The notes under the pieces: generated by a model | What the model was told of the DNA's origin: nothing | Seen by the model: the letters and a program-made list of their open reading frames with translations, nothing else | The model's database searches: none | Made by a program: the position numbers and the translations under genes | From: Phenylobacterium sp. | GTDB taxonomy: Bacteria > Pseudomonadota > Alphaproteobacteria > Caulobacterales > Caulobacteraceae | Direction of reading: 5' to 3' | Length of the DNA stretch: 64,000 bases | NCBI RefSeq assembly: GCF_016124325.1 | Contig: NZ_WGNY01000014.1 | Location: forward strand, 62,001-126,000 | Shown: piece after piece, positions 16,815 through 27,100 of the stretch | Numbering within the stretch: position 1 is the first letter of the stretch | How the letters are laid out: each line of letters begins with the position of its first letter

Positions 16815-18263
16815 TCACTCGGCGGCGACCAGCGCGTCGGCGCTGGCGTGGGCGGTCAGGTAGCGGTGGATGGCCTCGGCGGCGTCGCGGCCGTCGCGGA
16901 TGGCCCAGACCACCAGGCTCGCGCCGCGCACGATGTCGCCGGCGGCGAACACGCCCGGGATCGAGGTCATCATGCTGCGCATGTCGGCCTTCACCGTGCC
17001 CCAGCGGGTGACGGCGAGATCCTCGGCGGCGAAGGCCGTGGGCAGGTCTTCCGGGTCGAAGCCCAGGGCCTTGATCACCAGGTCGGCGCGCAGGTCGAAG
17101 TCGGCGCCGTCCACCTCCTCGGGCGACTGGCGGCCGGACGCGTCGGGCGGGCCCAGGCGCATGCGCGCGGCGCGCACGCCGGCGGCCCTGGCGGCCTCGC
17201 CGGTCACGGCCCTGGGCGCGGCGAGCCACTCGAACAGCACGCCTTCCTCCTCGGCGTGGCCCACCTCGCGGTCGGACCCCGGCATGTTGGCCCGGTCGCG
17301 GCGGTAGAGGCAGGTGACCGAGGCCGCGCCCTGGCGGATCGCGGTGCGCACGCAGTCCATGGCGGTGTCGCCGCCGCCCACCACGACCACGTCCTTGCCC
17401 TCGGCGTTCAGCCGGCCGGAGTCGAAGTCGGGAACCTCGTCGCCCAGCCCCTTGCGGTTCGACGCGATCAGATAGTCCAGCGCCGCGACCACGCCGTCCG
17501 AGCCGGCGCCGGGGACGGCCATGTCGCGGGCCCGGTAGACGCCGGTGGCGATCAGCACGCTGTCGTGGCGGGCGCGCAGCTGCTCCAGCGTCGCGTCGCG
17601 GCCGACCTCGAAGCCGAGCGCATATTCCACCCCGCCATCGGCCAGGCGGCGCGTGCGGCGCTCCACCACCTCCTTCTCCAGCTTGAAGCCGGGGATGCCG
17701 TAGACCAGCAGGCCGCCAGGCCGGTCGTGGCGGTCGTAGACCGTGACCGCATAGCCCAGTTCGCGCAGCCGCTCGGCCGCCGCCAGCCCCGCCGGCCCCG
17801 CGCCGACGATCCCGACCGACCGGCCGCGCGCCGGCCCGGGCGTCAGCGGGCGCACCCAGCCCTCCTCCCAGGCCTTGTCGGTCAGGTAGCGCTCGACCGC
17901 GCCGATGGTGACGGTGCCGTGGCCCGACTGCTCGATCACGCAATTGCCCTCGCACAGCCGGTCCTGCGGGCAGATGCGGCCGCAGATCTCGGGCATGGCG
18001 TTGGTGGCCTGCGACAGGGCGTAGGCTTCCTCCAGCCGGCCCTCGGCGGTCATCCGCAGCCAGTCGGGGATGTTGTTGTGCAGCGGGCAGTGGGTCTGAC
18101 AGAATGGCACGCCGCACTGCGAGCAGCGCGAGGCCTGCTCGGCCGCCTTGGCGTCGATGAAGTCGCGGTAGATCTCGTGGAAATCGTGCGCGCGAGCGTC
18201 GGCGGCCCGCTTCTCCGGGGTCGCCCTGGGCGTGACGGTGAACTTCAGCATGCGCTCGGCCAT
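16815..18263 (-). CDS. gltD: Glutamate synthase, small subunit
   Basis: A 482-residue NADPH-dependent beta subunit that feeds electrons to GltB. Two 4Fe-4S cysteine sets are visible near the N-terminus, C47-C50-C55-C59 (CSQCGVPFCQTHC) and C94-C98-C104-C108 (CGRICPQDRLCEGNC). FAD binding follows at GAGPAG (154-159) and NADPH binding in VVVGGGDTAMDC. The start ATG 18263 (MAERMLKFTV) has GGGAGA nine bases upstream, while the open frame continues further 5' without support. It is upstream of gltB in the operon, the reverse of the order gltB-gltD of enterobacteria. Confidence 0.95.
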   Translation of the reverse strand: MAERMLKFTVTPRATPEKRAADARAHDFHEIYRDFIDAKAAEQASRCSQCGVPFCQTHCPLHNNIPDWLRMTAEGRLEEAYALSQATNAMPEICGRICPQDRLCEGNCVIEQSGHGTVTIGAVERYLTDKAWEEGWVRPLTPGPARGRSVGIVGAGPAGLAAAERLRELGYAVTVYDRHDRPGGLLVYGIPGFKLEKEVVERRTRRLADGGVEYALGFEVGRDATLEQLRARHDSVLIATGVYRARDMAVPGAGSDGVVAALDYLIASNRKGLGDEVPDFDSGRLNAEGKDVVVVGGGDTAMDCVRTAIRQGAASVTCLYRRDRANMPGSDREVGHAEEEGVLFEWLAAPRAVTGEAARAAGVRAARMRLGPPDASGRQSPEEVDGADFDLRADLVIKALGFDPEDLPTAFAAEDLAVTRWGTVKADMRSMMTSIPGVFAAGDIVRGASLVVWAIRDGRDAAEAIHRYLTAHASADALVAAE

Positions 18264-18329
18264 GGCGCCGTTTCTCCCGGGTCCGAGCGCGCCATCTACG
18301 GGCCTCGATGGGCCCTGGGAAGGTGATAA

Positions 18330-18411
18330 TCCAATTAGTAGACCAAATGAGTCGCGCGCTGACGCCAATGTTACATCGTGAGCCGATCGAGCGCTGGATA
18401 TAGTCCAATTA
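18330..18411. promoter_or_regulatory. Two TCCAATTA boxes in the gltD-uppP divergent region
   Basis: TCCAATTA occurs at 18330-18337 and 18404-18411, 74 bases apart (about seven helical turns), in the most AT-rich part of the 219-base gap. They could be sites for a nitrogen or general regulator of gltDB. I do not see a canonical NtrC site or sigma-54 promoter. The function is inferred only from repetition and position. Confidence 0.3.
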
Positions 18412-18482
18412 TGGGATGAACGGCTTATTCACCATAATCGGCGCCTTTCGGCGTCGCCGAACCTGTGTTGGAGCGCGTCGCC

Positions 18483-19283
18483 GTGTCGGACTGGGCCTAT
18501 GCCGTCATCCTTGGGATCATCGAGGGCCTGACGGAGTTCATCCCGGTCTCGTCCACCGGGCATCTGCTGCTGGCCAAGACCTTCATGGGCCTGCCGGACG
18601 GCTTCTGGGACACCTTCGCCGTGATGATCCAGCTGGGCGCGATCCTGGCGGTGGTGGTGCTCTACTTCACCAAGCTGTGGACGGCGCTGATCCGCCTGCC
18701 CACCGACCCGGCGGCTCGCCGTTTCGCGATCAGCGTGCTGATCGCCTTCGCGCCCTCGGTCGTGGTGGGGCTGATCGCCTATGACGTGATCAAGCAGATC
18801 CTGTTCGAGAGCCCCATGGTGATCTGCGTGTCGCTGATCGTGGGCGGCGTGGTCCTGCTGGTCATCGACCGCCTGGCGCCGCCCGCGCGGGAGCACGACG
18901 CCACCCAGCTTCCCTGGCTCACCTCGCTCGGCGTGGGCTTCTTCCAGGTGCTGGCGATGATCCCGGGCGTGTCGCGCTCGGGCGCCACCATCGTGGGCTC
19001 GATGCTGCTGGGCGTGGAGAAACGCGCCGCCGCCGAGTTCTCGTTCTTCCTGGCGATCCCGACCATGGTGGCGGCCTTCGCCAAGGACGCCTGGGAGAAC
19101 CGCGGCATGCTGGACGGCGGCCACGCGGGCGTCATCGCCGTGGGCTTCGTCGTCTCGTTCCTCGTCGCCATCGTGGTGATCCGCGCCATGCTGGCGATCG
19201 TCACCCGGCACGGCTACGCGGTGTTCGGCTGGTGGCGCATCGCCGTGGGCGGCGCGGGCCTGGCGGCCCTCATGCTGCGCTAG
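18483..19283 (+). CDS. uppP: Undecaprenyl-diphosphatase
   Basis: A 266-residue polytopic membrane phosphatase that recycles undecaprenyl diphosphate for wall and polysaccharide synthesis (bacA/uppP family). Diagnostic motifs are GIIEGLTEFIPVSSTGHLLL near the N-terminus and PGVSRSGATI in the middle. I start at GTG 18483 (VSDWAYAVILG) because GGAG at 18470-18473 sits nine bases upstream and this is the usual family N-terminus. GTG 18465 and TTG 18468 are in frame but have no ribosome-binding site. The TAG stop is part of the following repeat. Confidence 0.93.
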   Translation: MSDWAYAVILGIIEGLTEFIPVSSTGHLLLAKTFMGLPDGFWDTFAVMIQLGAILAVVVLYFTKLWTALIRLPTDPAARRFAISVLIAFAPSVVVGLIAYDVIKQILFESPMVICVSLIVGGVVLLVIDRLAPPAREHDATQLPWLTSLGVGFFQVLAMIPGVSRSGATIVGSMLLGVEKRAAAEFSFFLAIPTMVAAFAKDAWENRGMLDGGHAGVIAVGFVVSFLVAIVVIRAMLAIVTRHGYAVFGWWRIAVGGAGLAALMLR

Positions 19284-19396
19284 AGCCTTTCCCGTTCAAA
19301 TGGAATCATCTGAACGGGATAAAAAGGCTCTAAATCAAGGATTTGAGCGCGATCTGATCGCAAAACCGCGTTCCACTTTTGCGGATCGCGCTCTAG
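19281..19396. repeat. TAGAGC...GCTCTA double-hairpin repeat
   Basis: Two consecutive inverted repeats. The first is TAGAGCCTTTCCCGTTCA...TGAACGGG...GGCTCTA. The second is GAGCGCGATC...GCGGATCGCGCTC. The outer TAG is the stop codon of uppP. The second unit resembles a repeat I know as common between genes in alphaproteobacterial genomes. It lies between convergent uppP and the CoA-transferase operon. Confidence 0.7.
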
Positions 19397-19405
19397 GCTT
19401 GGGTC

Positions 19406-20074
19406 CTAGGCGGCGACCGTCTCGGCGACCTTGAACGCCGCCTCGGTCTTGGCCTTCACCTCCTCGACGGTGACGCCCGGCGCGAGCTCGACCAGCGTCA
19501 GCGGGGTCTTGCCGCGGTTCACCTCGAACATGCCCAGGTCGGTGATCACCACGTCCACCACGCCCTGACCGGTCAGCGGCAGGGTGCAGGCGTTGAGCAG
19601 CTTGGGCGCGCCCGACTTCTCGACGTGCTCCATGACCACGACCACGCGCTTGACGCCGGCCACGAGGTCCATGGCCCCGCCCATGCCCTTGACCATCTTG
19701 CCGGGCACCATCCAGTTCGCCAGGTCGCCGTTGGCGGCCACCTGCATCGCGCCCAGGATGCTGAGGTCGATGTGGCCGCCGCGGATCATGGCGAAGCTGT
19801 CGGCCGAGTTGAAGAAGCTCGACGACGGCAGGGCGGTGATCGTCTGCTTGCCGGCGTTGATCAGGTCGGCGTCGGCCTCGCCCTCGAAGGGGAAGGGGCC
19901 CATGCCCAGCATGCCGTTCTCGCTCTGCAGCGTCACCGAAACGCCCGCCGGGATGTAGTTGGCCACCAGGGTCGGGATGCCGATGCCCAGGTTCACATAG
20001 AAGCCGTCCTGCAGCTCGGTGGCGGCGCGGGCGGCGATCTGGTCGCGGGTCCAGCCCTTGGCGTCCTGGGGCAT
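19406..20074 (-). CDS. 3-oxoacid CoA-transferase, subunit B
   Basis: A 222-residue beta subunit of a class I CoA transferase. The catalytic glutamate is E52 in [11 protein letters not shown], which forms the CoA thioester. [25 protein letters not shown] and [30 protein letters not shown] are typical of succinyl-CoA:3-ketoacid CoA-transferase (ScoB). Its ATG shares one base with the stop codon of subunit A (TGATG), which supports coupled translation and a 1:1 complex. It likely activates acetoacetate or another 3-oxoacid with succinyl-CoA. Confidence 0.93.
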   Translation of the reverse strand: MPQDAKGWTRDQIAARAATELQDGFYVNLGIGIPTLVANYIPAGVSVTLQSENGMLGMGPFPFEGEADADLINAGKQTITALPSSSFFNSADSFAMIRGGHIDLSILGAMQVAANGDLANWMVPGKMVKGMGGAMDLVAGVKRVVVVMEHVEKSGAPKLLNACTLPLTGQGVVDVVITDLGMFEVNRGKTPLTLVELAPGVTVEEVKAKTEAAFKVAETVAA

Positions 20075-20808
20075 CAGACTTCCTCTCCGGCGGCGGCGCC
20101 CTCGGCGGTGCGTTGGCGGGTGGTGAGCTGCTCGATGCGCTTCTCGAAGGCCGCGCCCTTCACGATGCGGTCGACGAAGATGCCGGGCGTGTGGATGTGG
20201 TCGGGATTGATCTCGCCGGTGGGGACCAGCTCCTCGACCTCGACGACCGTGGCCTTGCCGGCCGTCGCCATCATCGGATTGAAGTTCCGCGCGGTCATCC
20301 GATAGACGAGGTTGCCCTCGTGGTCGGCCTTCCAGGCCTTCACGATCGACAGGTCGGCGGTCAGCGCCCGCTCCATGACATAGAGCTCGCCGTCGAAGTC
20401 GCGGACTTCCTTGCCCTCGGCAACCTGGGTGCCGACGCCGGTCTTGGTGTAGAAGGCCGGGATGCCCGCGCCGCCGGCCCGGATGCGCTCGGCCAGGGTG
20501 CCCTGCGGGTTGAACTCCAGCTCCAGCTTCCCGGAGAGGTACAGTTCGGCGAACAGCTTGTTCTCGCCGACGTAGCTGGAGATCATCTTGCGGATCTGGC
20601 CGCCGCCCAGCAGCACGCCCAGGCCGAAGCCGTCGACGCCGCAGTTGTTGGAGATTACGGTCAGGTCCTTGACCCCCGAGTCGCGGATCGCCGCGATGAG
20701 GTTTTCCGGAATGCCGCAGAGGCCGAAGCCGCCGGCCATGATCGTCATGCCGTCGAAGAGCAGACCGCTCAGCGCTTCGACCGCGTCCTTGCGTACCTTG
20801 TCAGCCAT
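20074..20808 (-). CDS. 3-oxoacid CoA-transferase, subunit A
   Basis: A 244-residue alpha subunit. The glycine-rich CoA-binding region is [20 protein letters not shown], followed by [27 protein letters not shown] and [14 protein letters not shown] are ScoA signatures. I start at ATG 20808 ([13 protein letters not shown]). The open frame extends further upstream through a segment with no family character. It precedes subunit B in the transcript. Divergent from the Kef-type gene with about 110 bases in between. Confidence 0.93.
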   Translation of the reverse strand: MADKVRKDAVEALSGLLFDGMTIMAGGFGLCGIPENLIAAIRDSGVKDLTVISNNCGVDGFGLGVLLGGGQIRKMISSYVGENKLFAELYLSGKLELEFNPQGTLAERIRAGGAGIPAFYTKTGVGTQVAEGKEVRDFDGELYVMERALTADLSIVKAWKADHEGNLVYRMTARNFNPMMATAGKATVVEVEELVPTGEINPDHIHTPGIFVDRIVKGAAFEKRIEQLTTRQRTAEGAAAGEEV

Positions 20809-20920
20809 GGCCGCCTGATACGCCGCAATCGCGCCCTTGAGAACCGGGCGTCCACAAAAATTCATCAGTTGATGATTAGGCCGGCGCGTCGCTCGGTAGA
20901 GACTTCCACCCGGAGCCGTG

Positions 20921-22804
20921 ATGCACGCCAACTCCCCGCTCGTTCAGGCCATGGTCTACCTCGCGGCCGGCGTGGTCTCGGTGCCGATCGCCAAGCGGCT
21001 CGGCCTCGGCTCGGTGCTGGGCTATCTGATCGCCGGCGCGCTGGTGGGTCCGTTCGGCCTCCACCTCGTGGGCGACGTGACCGACGTGGCCAGCTTCGCC
21101 GAGTTCGGCGTGGTGATCCTGCTGTTCCTCATCGGGCTGGAGGTGCGGCCCGCCCTCCTGTGGCGGATGCGGACCTCGATCTTCGGACTCGGGGCCGCAC
21201 AATTGATCGCGAGCGCCGCGGCGGTGGGCGCCGTCGCCTACGGTTTGGGCGTCGACTGGCGGGTGGCCGTGGCGGGCGGCCTGATCCTGGCCATGTCGTC
21301 GACGGCCATCGTGCTGCAGAGCCTGGAGGAGAAGGGCCTGCGCCAGGGCCCGGTGGGCCAGGCCGCGTTCGGCGTGCTGCTGTTCCAGGACCTGGCGGTG
21401 ATCCCGCTGTTCGCGGTGCTGCCCCTGCTGGCGGTCCACCCCGCCGCCGCCGAGGCCGCCGCGCGGCTGGATGCGCCCGGGGTGTTCGAAAGCCTGCCGG
21501 CGTGGGAGCGCACGCTGCTCACCCTGGGCGCCGTGGCGGTGGTGGTCGGGGGCGGCCGCTATCTCGTGCGGCCCCTGTTCCGGTTCATCGCCGCCGCCCG
21601 CCTGCGCGAGATCTTCACCGCCACCGCGCTCTTGCTGGTGGTGGCGGTGGCCGCGCTGATGGAGATGGTGGGCCTGTCGCCGGCGCTGGGCGCGTTCCTC
21701 GCCGGGGTGGTGCTGGCCGAGAGCGAGTTCCGCCGCGAGCTGGAGACCGACATCGAGCCGTTCCGCGGCCTGCTGCTGGGCCTGTTCTTCATCACCGTGG
21801 GCGCGGGCCTCGACTTCGGCCTCATCGCCGCCCGGCCGGTGCTGATCGTGGCCCTGACCCTGGGCCTCATGGTGCTGAAGGGGCTGGCCATGTGGGGCGT
21901 GGGCCTGGCCTTCGGCTCCACCCGCCGCGACGCGCCCACCATCGCGGTGTCGCTGGCCCAGGGCGGCGAGTTCGCCTTCGTGCTGCTGACGTTCGCAGCC
22001 ACCGTCCATGTGCTGACCCGGGAGGCGGCGGCCATCGCCAGCGCCGTGGTCGCGCTCTCCATGGCGCTGACGCCGGTGGCCTTCGCCGTCTACGAGCGGC
22101 TGGTGCTGGCCCGCGTCCAGCGTCGGGCCGAGCCGGAGGACCTGCCGTTCGACGACGGCGCGCCGGACGCGATCGTCGCGGGCTTCGGCCGTTTCGGCCA
22201 GATCGCCACGCGCCTGCTCACCGCCAACGAGTTCAGGGTGGTGCTGCTGGATTCGTCGATCGAGCAGATCGAGACGATCCGCCGCTTCGGGTGGGCGGTG
22301 CACTACGGCGACGCCAGCCGGCTGGACCTGCTGCGCGCGGCGGGCGCCGACAAGGCCAAGCTGCTGCTGGTGGCCATCGACGACCGCGACAAGGCCGTCG
22401 AACTGGTCAAGGCCGCCACCGAGTACTTCCCCAACCTGACCATCATCGCCCGGGCCTATGACCGGCGCCACGCCTACGAGCTGATCCGGGTGGGTGGGGA
22501 CGAGGTCGAGCGGGAGACCTTCGAGAGCGCCCTGGCGTTCGGCCGCCGGGCGCTGGTGCGGCTGGGCCTGTCCGAGCGCAGGAGCAAGAAGGCCGTGGCC
22601 GTGTTCCGCGAGCACGACCAGGCGCTGCTGCAGAAGCTCGCGCCGGTCTACGGCGAGGAGGAGCGCTACGCGATGGCGGCGCGCGACAGCCGCGCCACCA
22701 TGGAGAAGCTGCTGACCGCCGAGATGCGGCGGCTGTCCAAGGAGGAGGCGGAGGAGGCCGACAACGACGCCCAGGCGGCCGCCCGCCGCGCGGCGGCCGG
22801 CTGA
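20921..22804 (+). CDS. CPA2-family cation:proton antiporter with TrkA-N domain (KefB/KefC-like)
   Basis: A 627-residue membrane protein. The first ~390 residues are a Na+/H+ exchanger fold with about 12 helices, including ALVGPFGL, FLIGLEVRPALL, SSTAIVLQSL and LLFQDLAVIPLF. Residues ~415-530 form a Rossmann RCK domain (AIVAGFGRFGQIATRLL, VLLDSS, VHYGDASRLDLL). The tail is charged and helical. It should carry K+/H+ exchange gated by nucleotide or glutathione adducts, as in KefB/KefC. ATG 20921 has GGAG five bases upstream; the GTG at 20918 is too close to it. No KefF/KefG ancillary gene is adjacent. Confidence 0.9.
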   Translation: MHANSPLVQAMVYLAAGVVSVPIAKRLGLGSVLGYLIAGALVGPFGLHLVGDVTDVASFAEFGVVILLFLIGLEVRPALLWRMRTSIFGLGAAQLIASAAAVGAVAYGLGVDWRVAVAGGLILAMSSTAIVLQSLEEKGLRQGPVGQAAFGVLLFQDLAVIPLFAVLPLLAVHPAAAEAAARLDAPGVFESLPAWERTLLTLGAVAVVVGGGRYLVRPLFRFIAAARLREIFTATALLLVVAVAALMEMVGLSPALGAFLAGVVLAESEFRRELETDIEPFRGLLLGLFFITVGAGLDFGLIAARPVLIVALTLGLMVLKGLAMWGVGLAFGSTRRDAPTIAVSLAQGGEFAFVLLTFAATVHVLTREAAAIASAVVALSMALTPVAFAVYERLVLARVQRRAEPEDLPFDDGAPDAIVAGFGRFGQIATRLLTANEFRVVLLDSSIEQIETIRRFGWAVHYGDASRLDLLRAAGADKAKLLLVAIDDRDKAVELVKAATEYFPNLTIIARAYDRRHAYELIRVGGDEVERETFESALAFGRRALVRLGLSERRSKKAVAVFREHDQALLQKLAPVYGEEERYAMAARDSRATMEKLLTAEMRRLSKEEAEEADNDAQAAARRAAAG

Positions 22805-22908
22805 GCCGGGGCCACCGGGAGGGCGATTCGTGCGCCCCGGGGCTCCATCGGAGGCACAGTCTTGCGGAGGCGCTGGAGGCCGGCGAGGCCGCGGTGTAGA
22901 AAGCGGCC

Positions 22909-23862
22909 ATGAGCCAAGCCCTCGCCATCCAAGACCAGATCGAACCCGTCTCCTTCGCGCTCTACGCCGGGGACTTCGACGCCTTCACCCAGAAGCTGGG
23001 CGACAGCTTCGCCCGCTGGGGCTTCGCGGTGATCAGCGACCACGGCCTGGGCCAGGCGAAGATCGACGCGGCCCTGAAGGAGACCAAGGCGTTCTTCGCC
23101 CTGCCCGAAGAGACCAAGATGAAGTACCGGCTCTCGGTCTCGGGGCAGCGCGGCTACACGCCCTTCGGCATCGAGACCGCCAAGGGCCATGAGCACTACG
23201 ACCTGAAGGAATTCTGGCACGTCGGCCGCGACCTGCCGCCCGGCCACCCGTTCCGCGACCACATGGCCGACAACCTGTGGCCCGACGCCGAGCTGCCCCA
23301 GTTCCACGAGAAGGTGCAGTGGCTCTACACCGCGCTGGACGCCATGGGGCTGAAGGTGCTGGAGGCGGTCGCCACCTACCTGCGCCTGGACCGCCACTAC
23401 TTCGACTCGACCGTCGACGTGGGCAATTCGATCCTGCGCCTGCTGCACTATCCGCCCGTGCCGCAGGACGGCCCGCACATCCGCGCCGGCGCCCATGAGG
23501 ACATCAACGTCATCACCCTGCTGCTCGGCGCCGAAGAGGCCGGGCTGGAGGTGAAGGACCACGATGGGCGCTGGATCGCCATCAACCCGCCGCCCGGCGC
23601 CCTGGTGATCAACATCGGCGACATGCTGCAGCGGCTCTGCAACAACCGCCTGCCCTCGACGACCCACCGCGTGGTCAATCCGGCGCCGGAGCGGCGCGGC
23701 TTCCCGCGCTACTCGACGCCGTTCTTCCTGCACTTCAACTCGGACTTCCTGATCAAGACGCTGCCCAACTGCGTCGACGCGGCCCACCCGGATCTCTACC
23801 CCGAGCCGATCACCGCCGACGGCTACCTCCAGGAGCGCCTGAAGGAGATCAAGCTGGCCTAG
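22909..23862 (+). CDS. Isopenicillin N synthase family 2-oxoglutarate/Fe(II) oxygenase
   Basis: A 317-residue double-stranded beta-helix oxygenase. The DIOX_N domain covers ~12-130 (WGFAVISDHGL) and the catalytic core ~170-280. The iron triad is H196-x-D198 (AHEDIN) and H253 (TTHRVV). R267-x-S269 (RYS) would bind the cosubstrate carboxylate. The substrate is unknown; bacterial members act on amino acids, hormones and small molecules. The gene is alone, preceded by a 104-base gap and followed by repeats. Confidence 0.9.
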   Translation: MSQALAIQDQIEPVSFALYAGDFDAFTQKLGDSFARWGFAVISDHGLGQAKIDAALKETKAFFALPEETKMKYRLSVSGQRGYTPFGIETAKGHEHYDLKEFWHVGRDLPPGHPFRDHMADNLWPDAELPQFHEKVQWLYTALDAMGLKVLEAVATYLRLDRHYFDSTVDVGNSILRLLHYPPVPQDGPHIRAGAHEDINVITLLLGAEEAGLEVKDHDGRWIAINPPPGALVINIGDMLQRLCNNRLPSTTHRVVNPAPERRGFPRYSTPFFLHFNSDFLIKTLPNCVDAAHPDLYPEPITADGYLQERLKEIKLA

Positions 23863-23943
23863 GGTACGATGGGGTCAGGTGGAATCACCTGACCGCTGAA
23901 TCGTGCTCGAGATTCAAAAGTATGGAGCGCGCCCCGGGCTGAA
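23863..23943. repeat. Degenerate repeat remnant after the oxygenase gene
   Basis: Contains GGGTCAGGTGG-AATCA-CCTGACC, a clear hairpin at about 23873-23894, followed by ATTCAAAAGTATGGAGCGCG. It resembles, loosely, the TAGAGC-type repeat after uppP (AATGGAATCATCTGAAC, GAGCGCG). It may be a decayed copy and could serve as a terminator for the oxygenase gene. Confidence 0.4.
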
Positions 23944-24124
23944 GGCTCGCTCAACAGCTTGAAAACCTCATAGGTCGTCATGGCCCGGCTTGTCCGGGCC
24001 ATCCATGAACGCTGCGCGCGTAGGCCAGGACGCCGCGCCGCCGCCGCCGAACTGGCCGCTGTCCGTGTTCATGGGTCGCCCGGACAAGCCGGGCGATGAC
24101 GACGAGGGTTGTTTGATTGAGCCC
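23944..24124. repeat. MITE-like palindromic element, copy 3
   Basis: An element of 181 bp with ends GGCTCGCTCAA and TTGATTGAGCCC that are near-inverted copies of each other. The core at 23977-24100 has the long arms GTCATGGCCCGGCTTGTCC and GGACAAGCCGGGCGATGAC. With the remnant before it, this accounts for nearly all of the 337-base gap before the alpha-2-macroglobulin gene. Confidence 0.8.
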
Positions 24125-24199
24125 TCGACGCGGCCGAGTAGCGTTGACGCGCCCGGCCGCGCGGGGTCCCATCCACCCTGAGTGGAGTTCGGAGGGGCC

Positions 24200-27100
24200 A
24201 TGTCTCAGGGCGACGGATCGCAGCCGCAGGACCCCCGGCCGGGCTGGCGCGGCTGGATCGACCGTCTGCGGACGGGGCGCGTGCCCGTCGTGGCCGCGGC
24301 CCTCGTCGCGATCGCCGCGTTCGGCGGCGGCGCGCTCGCCACCGGCCTGATCCAGTCCCTGACGCATCCGGCCGCCGCGCCGTCGGCCCAGGCGGTCTCC
24401 GGGCCGGGCTGGTCGCTGTTCGGCAAGCCGCGGCCGGCCGACGCGCGCCGCCGCGGAATCCCCAAGCCCGAGGACTTCGCCGTCTGGCGCTCGCGCATCG
24501 ACACCTCGGCCGCCCAGCCGCGCGCCTGCGTGCAGATGAGCCGCCCGCTCGACCCGACCAAGGCCTACGGCGACTTCGTGCTGGTGTCGCCCGAGCTCGA
24601 CGCCAAGCCGGCGGTGACCGTGAAGGATGACGAGCTCTGCGTCTCCGGCGTGGGCTTCGCCGACCGCACCATCGCCCTGCTGAAGGGCCTGCCCGCGCTC
24701 TCGGGCGAGACCCTGGCGAAGAACGCCGAGGTGGCCTTCAACTCGGGCGACAAGCCCCCCTATGTGGGCTTCGCCGGCGAGGGCGTGATCCTGCCGCGCG
24801 AGGAGGCCGACGGCATCGGCATCGAGACGATCAACGTCTCCAAGCTGTCGATCGAGGTCTGGCGCGTGGTCGACCGCAACCTCGTGCGCCGCTCGATCAG
24901 CGCGCCCGAGCCCACGGCCGAGGGCGAGTATCCCGGCTATTGGGGCGACGACACGCCCCGCGGCGAGGGCCGCCGCGTCTGGAAGGGCGAGGTGACGGTG
25001 CGCGGCGCCCAGGGTCAGAAGGCCACCACGGTCTTCCCGCTGGGCGCGGTGCTGAAGGAGATGAAGCCCGGCGGCTACGTCATCATCGCCCGCGACGCCT
25101 CGGGCGGGCGCGACCTCAAGGCCGACGACGACGAGGACGGCTACGATCCCAATCCGCCGGCCCAGGCCCGGCGCTGGGTGATGTTCACCGACATGGCGCT
25201 GACCGCCTACCAGGGCTCGGAGGGGCTCGACGTGGTGGTCCGCTCGCTGCAGTCGGCCAAGACGCTGTCGGGCCTTCGGGTGGCGCTGGTGGCGGCCAAC
25301 GGCGAGGACCTGGCCGAGGGCAAGTCGGACGCCTCGGGCCGCGTGCGCTTCGACAAGCCGCTGCTGAAGGGGGAGGGCGCCGAGACCGCGCGCATGGTCA
25401 TGGCCTATGGCGCCCAGGGCGACCTGGCGGTGCTCGATCTCGACCGCGCGCCGGTGGACCTGTCGCGCCAGGGCGTCGGCGGGCGCGTCGACGGCCCCAC
25501 GGCCGGCGGGCCGGTGGACGCCTATCTCTACGCCGACCGCGGGGTCTACCGGCCCGGGGAGACGGTGCATCTCAACACCCTGCTGCGCGACCGTGAGGCC
25601 CGCGCGATCAAGCAGCGCAAGGGCGCCATCGTCGTGCGCCGGCCCTCGGGCGTGGAGCTGATCCGCTACACCTTCGACAAGGTCCCCTACGGCTCGGCCG
25701 CGGCCAATGTGGAGCTGCCGAAGAACGCGCCGCGCGGGCGCTGGAAGGCCACGGTCGAGATCGATGGCCTGGACCAGCCGGCGGGCGAACTCACCTTCGC
25801 CGTCGAGGACTTCGCGCCCCAGCGCCTGGACGTGACGACCAAGGGCGACGAGCAGGTTCCGCTGCGCGCCGAGGAGACGCGCGCCATCGAGGTGTCGGCC
25901 CGCTTCCTCTATGGCGCGGCCGGCGCTGGCCTGCAGACCCAGGGCGAGGCCCGCCTGCGGGTCGACGCCAACCCCTTCCCGCAGTTCGAGGGCTATGAAT
26001 GGGGCGACCAGCGCGAGCCCTTCGACGAGCAGTACCTCGACCTGGAGACCACCGTGACCGACGGCGAGGGCCACGCCGTCCTGCACCTGCCCACCTACGC
26101 CGCCCACGACAGCGCCCAGCCGCTGGAGGCCCTGGTGACCGCCTCGGTGTTCGAGCCGGGCGGGCGGCCCGTGCGCGAGAGCGCGACCTTCAAGGTGCGC
26201 CCGGCGGCCTACTACCTCGGGACCAAGGTCGACGTGGGCGAGGCGGTGGGCGGCAAGGATCCTCTGGTCAGCCTCGACGTCATCGCGGTCGATGCGTTCG
26301 GCCGCCGCAAGGCCCAGGCCGGCGTCGAATACCGCCTGATCGCCGAGACCTGGAACTACGACTGGTTCCAGCAGGACGGCCGCTGGCAATGGCGGCGCAC
26401 CAGCCGCGACGTGGTGGTGCAGAAGGGCGCGCTGAACGTGGCCGCCGCCCAGCCGGCCCGCATCGCGCGGCGCCTGGGCTGGGGCGACTACCGTCTGGAG
26501 CTCACCGGCCCCGACGGCGCCTCCAGCGTGATCCGCTTCGCCGCCGGCTGGGGCGCGCCCGCCCGCGACGTCGAGGCGCCCGACATGGTGCGCGTCTCCG
26601 CCGGGACGAAGGCCTACGCCCAGGGCGACACGGTGGAGATCACCCTGAAGCCGCCCTACGCCGGCGAGGCGCAGATCGCCGTGGCCACCGACCGCATCGT
26701 CGACTTCAAGACCGTCAGCGTCACCGACAAGGGCGCGACGGTGAAGCTCAAGTCCGACGCCTCGTGGGGCGGCGGGGCCTATGTGCTGGTCAGCGTGATC
26801 CAGCCGCGCGACGCGGTGACCGCGCCCAAGCCGCGCCGGGCGCTGGGGCTGGTCTATGTGCCGCTCGATCCCAAGGGGCGGAAGCTGGACGTGGCCCTGG
26901 GGACACCGGCCAAGGCAGGCTCGAAGGCGGCGCTCGACATCCCCGTGACGATCAAGGGCGCGGGCTTCGCGGGCAAGGCGCGGGTGACCGTGGCCGCCGT
27001 CGACGAGGGCATCCTGCGGATCACCAAGTTCAAGAGCCCCGATCCGGTGAAATGGTACTTCGGCAAGCGCGCGCTGGCCGTCGACTACCGCGACGACTAC

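Noticed and set aside
12151..18408. A single very long frame (about 2085 codons) through gltB and the gltD region on the minus strand
   Set aside because: Only the part from about 16683 down matches GltB. The upstream part is the wrong frame across gltD, whose own frame has all cofactor motifs.
23977..24100. Open frames within the palindromic elements (for example short 60-80 codon frames)
   Set aside because: They arise from the repeat sequence itself and appear in several copies without ribosome-binding sites.
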